This document shows, one piece after another, positions 1 through 5,244 of a DNA stretch of 5,244 bases (positions are counted from its first letter, which is position 1; every line of letters starts with the position of its first letter). The translations under genes and the position numbers were made by a program. This stretch comes from Desulfobulbaceae bacterium. GTDB taxonomy: Bacteria; Desulfobacterota; Desulfobulbia; Desulfobulbales; Desulfocapsaceae. The stretch spans positions 1-5,244 of the forward strand of contig JAUVON010000216.1 in NCBI GenBank assembly GCA_030599175.1, read 5' to 3'. The notes below the pieces were generated by a model. It was given only the letters and a program-made list of their open reading frames with translations, searched no databases and was not told the origin of the DNA.

Positions 1-47
1 CCATTGATAATCCTGGCATCGAAGAAAAAGAAAATAAAGACTACTGA
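1..47 (+). CDS. C-terminal tail of an upstream gene (partial, frame uncertain)
   Basis: Two frames are open from the window edge. The frame starting at base 3 reads a hydrophilic tail IDNPGIEEKENKDY and stops at TGA 45-47. The frame starting at base 1 reads PLIILASKKKKIKTTE and stops at TAG 49-51. I favour the first because a charged tail is the more usual protein end, but the sequence does not settle it. In many bacteria the gene before glmM is the YbbR-domain gene cdaR, following the diadenylate cyclase gene cdaA. That is a context guess only, since nothing in these few residues identifies a family. About 67 bases separate this tail from glmM with no clear terminator, so co-transcription is possible. 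Confidence 0.3.
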   Translation, partial: IDNPGIEEKENKDY

Positions 48-114
48 ATAGCAGAGTTTTTCCTGACAGCCTTCAACCTAACAGCCTAAAACACTACCCA
101 ACCTTAAAAGAATA

Positions 115-1467
115 ATGAGAAAACTATTCGGTACAGATGGCATAAGGGGTGTAGCAAATGTCTACCCCATGACAATAGAGATTGCAATGCAGGTCGGCAG
201 AGCGATTGCCTTTATCGTCAAGGATAAGGCAAAGGGGCATCGAATTGTTATCGGTAAGGATACCAGGCAATCCTGTTACATGCTGGAGAATGCTCTGGCC
301 GCAGGTATCTGCTCCATGGGAGTTGATGTGCTGCTGGTCGGGCCTCTGCCGACTCCCGGGATAGCTTTTATAACGACGTCCATGCGGGCGGACGCGGGAG
401 TGGTTATTTCGGCTTCCCATAACCCGTTTCAAGATAATGGTATAAAAATCTTTTCCTCCGATGGTTTTAAACTGCCTGATGAGGTTGAGGCGGATATCGA
501 AGACCTGATCTTTTCCCAGAAGATGGCTGCGCTGAGACCGGTTGCAGATGAAGTAGGAAAGGCTGCCAGAATAGATGATGCGAAAGGGCGCTATATTGTT
601 TTCCTGAAAAATGCTTTTCCCAAGAAATATACCCTGGATGATTTTCATATTGTGCTTGATTGTGCCCATGGGGCTACCTACGGAGTTGCACCCCACGTTT
701 TTGAAGAGCTGGGCGCAACAGTTACCACCCTGGGTGTCAATCCGGATGGTAAAAACATAAATGATGGCTGTGGCGCCCTTCATCCAGAACTGATGGCGGA
801 AAAGGTGAAGGCGCTTGGCGCGGATATCGGGCTGGCCCTGGATGGGGATGGGGACAGGCTGATAGTCAGCGATGAAAGGGGCGAGATAGTAGATGGTGAT
901 CATATAATGGCTATCTGCGCTCAGGAACTTTTGAAACAGCGAAAACTGAAGAAGAAGACTCTGGTTGCAACGGTCATGTCCAATATGGGGCTTGAGGAAG
1001 CAATGCAGGATATGGGCGGCAGGATGGTGCGCACCGGAGTAGGTGATCGTTATGTTGTTGAACGCATGCGTAAAAAGGGATATTCCTTTGGCGGTGAGCA
1101 GTCAGGTCATCTGGTTTTTCTCGATCATATTACCACCGGCGATGGGATTCTCGCCGGGCTGCAGCTTCTTGCTATCATGAAAAAACGCAAGAAACCACTG
1201 TCTGAGCTTGCAACCATCATGGAGAGTTTCCCCCAGGTGCTGAAAAACGTCCGGATGTCCACCAGAGTTCCTATTGAGACCATACCCAATTTCCTCAAAA
1301 CTGTAGAAAAACTGGAACAAAAACTGGGTAAAAATGGTCGCATCCTGGTACGTCCTTCCGGTACCGAACCTGTGATTCGGGTGATGGTTGAGGGCAGGGA
1401 TAATGTCGAGATTAATGCTATTGCTGATGAACTGTGTGAGTTAATACGATTTGCTGACCGGAGCTGA
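115..1467 (+). CDS. glmM: Phosphoglucosamine mutase GlmM
   Basis: GlmM interconverts glucosamine-6-phosphate and glucosamine-1-phosphate in the cytoplasm, the step before GlmU makes UDP-GlcNAc for peptidoglycan and lipopolysaccharide. The 450-residue product has the full four-domain alpha-D-phosphohexomutase layout and the usual family length. It starts with the FGTDGIRG signature (residues 5-12). The active-site loop ISASHNP carries the phosphorylated serine at Ser101. The metal-binding loop DGDGDR lies at 243-248, the sugar-specificity loop GEQSGH at 327-332, and the phosphate-binding loop RPSGTEP at 413-419. GEQSGH and the overall length separate GlmM from phosphomannomutase or phosphoglucomutase. 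The ATG at 115 is chosen because FGTDGIRG begins four residues later, as in other GlmM proteins. The upstream sequence (AAAAGAATA) has only a weak Shine-Dalgarno match. The gene reads intact, with no missing key residue, and is convergent with ilvE. Confidence 0.96.
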   Translation: MRKLFGTDGIRGVANVYPMTIEIAMQVGRAIAFIVKDKAKGHRIVIGKDTRQSCYMLENALAAGICSMGVDVLLVGPLPTPGIAFITTSMRADAGVVISASHNPFQDNGIKIFSSDGFKLPDEVEADIEDLIFSQKMAALRPVADEVGKAARIDDAKGRYIVFLKNAFPKKYTLDDFHIVLDCAHGATYGVAPHVFEELGATVTTLGVNPDGKNINDGCGALHPELMAEKVKALGADIGLALDGDGDRLIVSDERGEIVDGDHIMAICAQELLKQRKLKKKTLVATVMSNMGLEEAMQDMGGRMVRTGVGDRYVVERMRKKGYSFGGEQSGHLVFLDHITTGDGILAGLQLLAIMKKRKKPLSELATIMESFPQVLKNVRMSTRVPIETIPNFLKTVEKLEQKLGKNGRILVRPSGTEPVIRVMVEGRDNVEINAIADELCELIRFADRS

Positions 1468-1665
1468 TCAGTACGTTACTTCTAAAAAGCTGTAATAAAA
1501 AACAACAGATAAGCACCCTTAAAAACCAGGGTATAAATTCCGACTTCCAGAGCTTTAACCACAGAGGACACAGAGAGCACAGAGGAGAAAAATAGTCTTT
1601 TCTCTCTGCTCTCTGTGGTGAGATAATGTGTCTTCAGGGTTGTGGGTATCGCTCACTTGTGAAAA
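1468..1665. other. Convergent intergenic gap between glmM and ilvE
   Basis: Both flanking genes end here. No ORF with a credible start and ribosome binding site is seen. Bases 1515-1532 form a short ACCCT/AGGGT inverted repeat with an 8-base loop, but no T-run follows it, so it is at best a weak terminator. The main content is the CACAGAG repeat element at 1558-1620, annotated separately. Confidence 0.6.
1558..1620. repeat. Tandem CACAGAG repeat forming an imperfect inverted repeat
   Basis: Three tandem 9-base units, CACAGAGGA, CACAGAGAG and CACAGAGGA, occupy 1560-1586. A reverse-complement arm, TTTTCTCTCTGCTCTCTGTG, lies at 1598-1617. It pairs with 1569-1591, including a perfect 11-base match of CACAGAGAGCA followed by a bulged purine-rich/pyrimidine-rich stem, leaving a loop of about six bases. 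The right arm could also pair in a shifted register with the first unit. Sequences of this look (CCACAGAGGACACAGAG with its inverse) recur between genes in many environmental bacteria, as I remember them; I could not check copy number here. Position between two convergent genes suggests a dispersed intergenic palindrome, possibly acting as a transcript-end stem. No T-run follows on either strand. Confidence 0.75.
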
Positions 1666-2739
1666 TCATTTTATGGGTGTCAGAGGCATAATCCAGTTAA
1701 ACGGGTCGTCTACTTTTCCGTACTGGATGTCCATAAGGTCGTTAAAGAGTCTTGCGGCAAGAGGCCCCACATTCCCATCGCCAATTGTGATTTCTTTATC
1801 ATTGTATTTGATGTTTCCAACAGGAGAAATTACAGCGGCAGTACCTGAACCAAAAACTTCCTTGAGTTCTCCATTGCCGTGAGCCTCGTAAATTTCATCG
1901 ATACTGATTTTTCTTTCAACAGCTTTAATGCCCCATGATTTTGCAAGTTTTATGACAGAGTCTCTTGTAATCCCGGATAAAATACTCCTGTTTAACTCAG
2001 GTGTGATAAGTTCATCTCCAATAAGAAAGAAGATGTTCATCGATCCGACTTCTTCAACATACTTAAGTTCAACTCCATCAAGCCACATTACCTGTGTGTA
2101 GCCATCCTTTTGCGCAAGCTCTGTTGCAAAAAGGCTTGCAGCATAATTTCCGGCTGTTTTTGCCTCTCCGACTCCACCCCTGACAGCACGGACATATTCT
2201 GTTGTGACCCAGATTTTTACAGGATCAAAACCTTCGGGATAATATGCCCCTACAGGAGAAAGAATAATAAAAAATCTATACGTATTGGAAGAGCGAAGGC
2301 CAATATAGGGGTCTGTTGCAATTATAGTCGGACGAATGTAGAGTGATGTTCCCTCAGTGCCGGGCACCCAGTCTTTTTCAATATTTAAAAGCGTTAATAG
2401 TGCTTCAAGAACAAATTCTTCGTCTAGTGCAGGCATGCAGAGCATATGACCTGAGTTGTTCAGCCGCTTTAAATTATCCTGCGGTCTGAAAAGATTTATT
2501 TCACCAGACTCAGTTTTGTATGCTTTTAAGCCTTCGAAAATTGCCTGGCCATAATGAAGAACCATTGTAGAGGGATCCATTTCAATTGGACCATAAGGTT
2601 CAATTCGAGGGTTGTGCCATCCTTTTTCCGGGTTATAATCCATATTAAACATGTGATCTGTAAAAAAAGTTCCGAAGCCGAGGCCGGAATCTTCGGGGTG
2701 GTTCTTCAGTTTTTCAGCTTTTTTTATCGTAATTTTCAT
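1666..2739 (-). CDS. ilvE: Branched-chain amino acid aminotransferase (BCAT, class IV)
   Basis: This PLP enzyme transfers amino groups between Val, Leu or Ile and 2-oxoglutarate. It makes the last step of branched-chain amino acid synthesis or the first step of their breakdown. The 357-residue length and motifs fit the longer BCAT group, which also includes the mammalian enzymes, rather than the roughly 300-residue E. coli IlvE type. Visible features are HYGQAIFEGLKAY (62-74), the PLP-lysine segment GEAKTAGNYAASLFA with Lys194, the class IV motif EVGSMN (230-235), and the phosphate-binding stretch FGSGTAAVISPVG (296-308). The redox CxxC of mammalian BCAT would fall in AAVIS and is absent. The start is supported by AGAGGT at 2744-2749 (minus strand), four bases before the ATG. 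The gene is divergent from the oxidoreductase cluster, with 381 bp between them. D-amino acid transaminase or aminodeoxychorismate lyase is unlikely given the length and motifs. Confidence 0.94.
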   Translation of the reverse strand: MKITIKKAEKLKNHPEDSGLGFGTFFTDHMFNMDYNPEKGWHNPRIEPYGPIEMDPSTMVLHYGQAIFEGLKAYKTESGEINLFRPQDNLKRLNNSGHMLCMPALDEEFVLEALLTLLNIEKDWVPGTEGTSLYIRPTIIATDPYIGLRSSNTYRFFIILSPVGAYYPEGFDPVKIWVTTEYVRAVRGGVGEAKTAGNYAASLFATELAQKDGYTQVMWLDGVELKYVEEVGSMNIFFLIGDELITPELNRSILSGITRDSVIKLAKSWGIKAVERKISIDEIYEAHGNGELKEVFGSGTAAVISPVGNIKYNDKEITIGDGNVGPLAARLFNDLMDIQYGKVDDPFNWIMPLTPIK

Positions 2740-2768
2740 TGCAACCTCTGGTATATAAGATTATTTGT

Positions 2769-2816
2769 TTACCGGGATTTTGCTAATATAATAATTTCAA
2801 AAAAAATTAACAGCAT
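2769..2816 (-). CDS. Possible 15-codon Leu/Ile-rich leader peptide before ilvE
   Basis: On the minus strand an ATG at 2816-2814 opens a frame that reads MLLIFFEIIILAKSR and stops at TAA (2771-2769), 29 bases before the ilvE start. Seven of the 14 residues after Met are Leu or Ile. It lies wholly between the candidate ilvE promoter and the gene. A weak AGG stands four bases before the ATG. Leader peptides rich in the regulating amino acids are known from attenuation of branched-chain operons. However, no GC-rich terminator followed by T's is seen between this ORF and ilvE, and AT-rich DNA yields Ile, Leu and Phe codons by chance. This is a candidate only. Confidence 0.22.
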   Translation of the reverse strand: MLLIFFEIIILAKSR

Positions 2817-2824
2817 TCTACCTA

Positions 2825-2854
2825 TTAAGTTATTATTATGGTATTCAGTATAAT
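2825..2854 (+). promoter_or_regulatory. Possible rightward promoter with consensus -10
   Basis: A perfect TATAAT lies at 2849-2854 on the plus strand, but its -35 partner TTAAGT (2825-2830, 18-base spacer) is poor. It overlaps the -10 of the leftward ilvE promoter, so the two would compete. If used, it would give a leader of about 260 bases that contains the hairpin at 2884-2913. Confidence 0.2.
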
Positions 2855-2876
2855 GCTAATTTACACGTTAAATCAA
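2847..2876 (-). promoter_or_regulatory. Candidate sigma-70 promoter for ilvE
   Basis: On the minus strand, TTGATT (2876-2871) and TATACT (2852-2847) are separated by 18 bases. The -10 matches consensus at five of six positions and the -35 at four of six. Transcription would start near 2840 and give a leader of about 100 bases. CGTTAA direct repeats on either side of the -35 could be regulator contacts. Confidence 0.45.
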
Positions 2877-2883
2877 CCGTTAA

Positions 2884-2913
2884 CCTTTTTATTGTCGACA
2901 ACAGATAAAAAGG
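2884..2913. promoter_or_regulatory. Perfect 9-bp hairpin whose loop region holds palindrome TTGTCGACAA
   Basis: CCTTTTTAT (2884-2892) is the exact reverse complement of ATAAAAAGG (2905-2913), with a 12-base loop between. The 10-base palindrome TTGTCGACAA (2892-2901) takes the last stem base plus most of the loop. TTGT-NN-ACAA is the kind of site bound by GntR-family dimers of the FadR/FCD group, so a protein operator is one reading. As RNA the stem is AT-rich with only two G-C pairs and no T-run after it, so a strong terminator is unlikely. The structure is seen directly; the function is inferred. Confidence 0.4.
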
Positions 2914-2948
2914 CGTACAGCAAAGGTAGTCCCGCAAATTCTAATTAT

Positions 2949-2977
2949 TTGTCAATCCCTGATTTTACACAATAAAT
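2949..2977 (+). promoter_or_regulatory. Possible promoter for the oxidoreductase cluster
   Basis: TTGTCA (2949-2954) matches the -35 consensus at five of six positions. The -10 is weak: AATAAA at 2971-2976 (16-base spacer, four of six) or ATAAAT at 2972-2977 (17-base spacer, three of six). It would give a leader of about 135 bases to the gamma subunit. Uncertain. Confidence 0.2.
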
Positions 2978-3120
2978 GTTTCCCTCCCTGCAGTAAAACA
3001 TCTATTTTGTCAGGTTTTTCGTTCGAGCAGATTTTTGAATATTACGACGCTTGTTGGAAGATTACATAGTGGCGATATACCTTTATGTTAAAACCTTAGA
3101 AAAGAAATTATCGGTGGAAA

Positions 3121-3687
3121 ATGAAAACAGACATAATTGAGATAAGATGGCATGGACGAGGAGGACAGGGAGCGATTACTGCGGCAAAAATTGTTGCGAA
3201 CGGCGCATTTGCTTCCGGTTTTAAAGGGGTTGTTATGGCTCCGACATTTGGCACTGAAAGAAGAGGGGCACCTGTCTTTGTCTCTTTGAAGATTTCAAAA
3301 AATAAGATTTACGATCTTTCGCCGATAACATCACCGGATATGGTTGTTGTTTTGGATCATACTCTGCTGGACGAAGTTGATGTTGTAGCCGGATTAAAAG
3401 AAAATGGTCTGGTTATTCTGAATGCACCAAAGCCTCTTGCCGAATACAGTTTTGGAGAGGCAAAAATTGCTGTTTCAGATGTCACAAAACATGCTGTTGA
3501 AGCTGGGTTACCGCCTGGCATCGTCAATTCCGGAATAATTGGTGCATTTTCACAGGCGACCGGGCTTGTAAATATTGATGTTATGGTGACGGCAATTGAA
3601 AATGAATTTGTCGGAAAAAGACCGGAAATGAACTCAAAGGCTGCGAAAATTGTGTTTGATAACACCGCAGTTGGAGGCTATATATGA
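3121..3687 (+). CDS. 2-oxoacid:ferredoxin oxidoreductase, gamma subunit
   Basis: This is the gamma subunit of a multi-subunit oxidoreductase that converts a 2-oxoacid plus CoA to an acyl-CoA, CO2 and reduced ferredoxin in the cytoplasm. The 188-residue length is normal for the family. Markers are WHGRGGQGAITAAKI near the N terminus (GRGGQG at 12-17) and FGTERRGAPVFVS (43-55), both typical of PorG/VorG. The later segment GLPPGIVNSGIIGAFSQATG is the usual end of the fold. The ATG has GGTGG at 3113-3117, three bases ahead, a tight but workable spacing. The gene ends in an ATGA overlap with the delta gene and is first in the cluster. The motifs do not tell pyruvate from 2-oxoisovalerate or aryl glyoxylate enzymes, so no por or vor symbol is given. 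Confidence 0.93.
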   Translation: MKTDIIEIRWHGRGGQGAITAAKIVANGAFASGFKGVVMAPTFGTERRGAPVFVSLKISKNKIYDLSPITSPDMVVVLDHTLLDEVDVVAGLKENGLVILNAPKPLAEYSFGEAKIAVSDVTKHAVEAGLPPGIVNSGIIGAFSQATGLVNIDVMVTAIENEFVGKRPEMNSKAAKIVFDNTAVGGYI

Positions 3688-3989
3688 AAACTGAAGAATT
3701 TTGTAAAATGATATCGCGCAGTAAACCCGGTCCCGGGGATGGCGGCAATACAGGGTCATGGCGTGTTTTACGTCCGGTGATCAATCTTGAACTCTGTATT
3801 CCTGTGAAGATGAATAAAAAAGCATGTTTTAACTGCTGGCTTTATTGTCCGGATTCCGTTGTCTCAAAGACAATCCCGCCTGTTATCAATTTTGACTATT
3901 GCAAAGGTTGCGGTATCTGTGCTGAGGAGTGTCCTGTGGACGCCATCAGCATGGTGGATGAAGCAACTCCAATGGAAGAGGAGAAATAA
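3684..3989 (+). CDS. 2-oxoacid:ferredoxin oxidoreductase, delta (ferredoxin-like) subunit
   Basis: This 101-residue subunit carries two [4Fe-4S] clusters that pass electrons from the TPP centre towards ferredoxin. The N-terminal segment ends in SWRVLRPVIN (25-34), the usual PorD lead-in. The second cluster motif is canonical: Cys73, 76, 79 and 83 in CKGCGICAEECP. The first is not. Instead of CxxCxxCxxxCP there are Cys38, then nine residues, Cys48, Cys51 and Cys55-Pro, with Lys at the place (45) of the usual first cysteine. Cys38 may serve as the fourth ligand. The start ATG overlaps the gamma stop by four bases (ATGA) and has GGAGG at 3673-3677 with six bases of spacing, so the start is secure. 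The reading frame shows no other sign of damage. The alpha gene begins four bases after the stop. Confidence 0.92.
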   Translation: MKTEEFCKMISRSKPGPGDGGNTGSWRVLRPVINLELCIPVKMNKKACFNCWLYCPDSVVSKTIPPVINFDYCKGCGICAEECPVDAISMVDEATPMEEEK

Positions 3990-3993
3990 TACC

Positions 3994-5187
3994 ATGCATA
4001 TTATTGAATCCGGAAACGTAGCTGCAGCAACAGGTGTTAAACTTTCACGGGCACAGGTTATTGCTGCATATCCAATTACTCCCCAGACGCCGCTCACTGA
4101 AAAATTATCTGAATTTGTTGAATCAGAAGAATTTGATGCTCAATATATTCCCGTTGAGAGTGAGCATAGTGCAATGGCTGTCTGTATTGCTGCATCAACA
4201 GCAGGAGCACGATCATTTACTGCTACAAGCGCAAATGGTCTTCTCTATATGAGTGAGCAGCTGCACTGGGCTGTAGGTGCGAGACTTCCTATTGTCATGT
4301 GTGTTGCTAACAGGGGGATTGGGGCTCCATGGACGGTGTGGAATGACCAGCAGGATACCATGTCTCAACGAGATGCTGGCTGGATACAGATTTATGCCAA
4401 TGATCATCAGCAGATAATTGATGCTGTCATCAAGGCGTTTCGTCTCGCACAGACCGTGAGCATCCCTGTGATGGTGTGCTATGACGGCTATATTTTATCC
4501 CATACATATATGCCGTTTGAGCAGCCTGACCAGGACCAGGTGGATTCTTTTCTGCCGCCGTTTACTCCGAAGAATTTTCTTGACCCCGAGAATCCCGGGA
4601 ATTTTAATACTGTTACTCTGCCTGATGTAAGGCCAGGCGTAGATGGAAAAATCGAGCCAGGTTATATTGAGATTCGTCATAATCTGCATGAGGATCTTCG
4701 GACTGCACTTGATACCTATGTGGAAATTGATACAGAATTCAGGGAACAGTTTGGCCGGGGGGGGAATCCCCTTGTAGAGGAATATAAATGTGATGATGCA
4801 GAATTTGTTGCTGTATGTATCGGTTCATTATCGTATCAGCTGAGAGATGTTGTCGATATTATGAGAGATGATGGAGTGAAAATTGGTGTTATGGGCGTGC
4901 AGATGTATCGACCGTTTCCCGATGAAGCCATTGTTGCTGTTCTTGCCGATAAAAAATGCGCAATTGTTCTTGAAAAAGCACTAAGTTATGGAAACCAGGG
5001 TGCATTATATGGCGACATCAAATCAGCACTTTATAATAGCGCTGCTAAACCACATGTTCATAATTATATTTTGGGTCTTGGCGGAAGAGAGATAAAAACT
5101 CAGCATCTTCTTGATGCGTTGACTGAATCATGCACATCTCCTGCTGCAATTGGAGATGCTCCCCGGTGGCTAGGCTTAAAATTATAA
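3994..5187 (+). CDS. 2-oxoacid:ferredoxin oxidoreductase, alpha subunit
   Basis: The alpha subunit supplies the pyrimidine-side half of the TPP site and the transketolase-C-like domain. The product is 397 residues, the usual PorA length. Visible family segments are AAYPITPQTPLTE (24-36), VESEHSAM (54-61, whose Glu55 probably contacts the TPP aminopyrimidine), and TATSANGLLYMSEQLHWAVGAR (76-97, given in part: SANGLLYMSEQLHW). APWTVWNDQQDTMSQRDAGW (111-130) follows. The C-terminal domain spans about 265-390 and includes MYRPFPDEAI. The frame is open upstream to 3859, but ATG 3994 is chosen. It follows AGGAG at 3979-3983 with ten bases of spacing, it lies just after the delta stop, and the upstream 45 residues are the delta gene read in another frame. 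A run of eight G's lies at 4757-4764. The beta subunit should be downstream but is not seen. Confidence 0.94.
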   Translation: MHIIESGNVAAATGVKLSRAQVIAAYPITPQTPLTEKLSEFVESEEFDAQYIPVESEHSAMAVCIAASTAGARSFTATSANGLLYMSEQLHWAVGARLPIVMCVANRGIGAPWTVWNDQQDTMSQRDAGWIQIYANDHQQIIDAVIKAFRLAQTVSIPVMVCYDGYILSHTYMPFEQPDQDQVDSFLPPFTPKNFLDPENPGNFNTVTLPDVRPGVDGKIEPGYIEIRHNLHEDLRTALDTYVEIDTEFREQFGRGGNPLVEEYKCDDAEFVAVCIGSLSYQLRDVVDIMRDDGVKIGVMGVQMYRPFPDEAIVAVLADKKCAIVLEKALSYGNQGALYGDIKSALYNSAAKPHVHNYILGLGGREIKTQHLLDALTESCTSPAAIGDAPRWLGLKL

Positions 5188-5244
5188 AGAAGATGGCGTC
5201 GTAAAAAAATCTTCATCTTGTTCGTTGTTACAATTTTTCTATTA
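5188..5244. other. Sequence after the alpha gene; no beta-subunit start visible
   Basis: These last 57 bases hold no start codon followed by a credible open frame: the only ATG (5193) stops after three codons. A six-base inverted repeat GAAGAT/ATCTTC (5189-5194 and 5209-5214) is present but not followed directly by a T-run. The frame of the alpha gene, read past its stop, stays open to the window end and codes a basic stretch then hydrophobic residues (RRWRRKKIFILFVVTIFLL), but has no ATG or GTG of its own; TTG 5218 is the only alternative start. Confidence 0.5.

Larger units (their letters stand above)
2740..3120. other. AT-rich divergent control region between ilvE and the oxidoreductase genes
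   Basis: This 381-base gap must hold the start signals for both ilvE (leftward) and the gamma-delta-alpha cluster (rightward). I see a candidate ilvE promoter at 2847-2876, a possible short leader ORF at 2769-2816 (minus), and direct repeats CGTTAA at 2866-2871 and 2878-2883 flanking the ilvE -35. There is also a perfect hairpin at 2884-2913, two weak rightward promoter candidates, and a 6-base inverted repeat ATGTTT/AAACAT (2976-2981 and 2996-3001, 14 bases apart). No tRNA, known riboswitch fold or longer gene was recognised. Confidence 0.6.

Noticed and set aside
124..903. 259-codon open frame on the minus strand across glmM
   Set aside because: It is antisense to a glmM with every family motif, its translation has no recognisable domain, and no ribosome binding site supports it.
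1515..1532. ACCCT/AGGGT hairpin as glmM terminator
   Set aside because: The stem has only five pairs and no T-run follows, so it is not listed as a terminator.
1628..1882. 84-codon plus-strand open frame at the end of ilvE
   Set aside because: It overlaps the ilvE coding sequence antisense and has no family features.
2554..2853. 99-codon plus-strand frame over the ilvE start and promoter
   Set aside because: It is mostly antisense to ilvE and runs through its promoter region; the Phe/Ile-rich translation reflects AT-rich DNA.
3859..3993. 45-residue N-terminal extension of the alpha subunit
   Set aside because: This stretch is the delta gene in another frame. The delta protein has conserved cysteines here, and ATG 3994 has its own AGGAG site and gives the normal alpha length.
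5189..5214. GAAGAT/ATCTTC hairpin as an operon terminator after alpha
   Set aside because: The stem is short and AT-rich with a 14-base loop, no T-run follows directly, and the operon is expected to continue with a beta gene.

Overview
The window reads as ordinary chromosomal DNA from an anaerobic bacterium with moderate GC. It is most likely a sulfate-reducing or related member of the Desulfobacterota. This is an inference from a ferredoxin-dependent 2-oxoacid oxidoreductase with separate subunits lying near a housekeeping glmM, and from the style of the proteins; no taxonomic marker is present. All protein identities come from reading motifs by eye; no database search was run.

Layout. Bases 1-51 hold the tail of an unidentified upstream gene. 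glmM (115-1467, +) encodes phosphoglucosamine mutase for UDP-GlcNAc and cell-wall synthesis. It converges on ilvE (1666-2739, -), a branched-chain aminotransferase of the longer BCAT type. The 198-bp gap between them carries a tandem and inverted CACAGAG repeat. A 381-bp AT-rich divergent intergenic region (2740-3120) follows. It holds a good candidate ilvE promoter, a possible Leu/Ile-rich leader ORF in front of ilvE, a perfect hairpin whose loop region contains the palindrome TTGTCGACAA, and weaker rightward promoter candidates.

To the right lies a tightly packed gamma-delta-alpha cluster of a 2-oxoacid:ferredoxin oxidoreductase (3121-3687, 3684-3989, 3994-5187, all +). The TPP-binding beta subunit, needed for a complete enzyme, is not visible in the last 57 bases.

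How the parts may work together. IlvE interconverts Val/Leu/Ile with their 2-oxoacids, and a VOR-type oxidoreductase would convert those oxoacids to branched acyl-CoAs with reduction of ferredoxin. The shared divergent control region makes a joint role in branched-chain amino acid metabolism plausible, but the substrate could equally be pyruvate or an aryl glyoxylate.

I see no convincing new system here. The points most worth a second look are the unusual cysteine spacing in the delta subunit, the possible ilvE leader peptide, and the operator-like palindrome.
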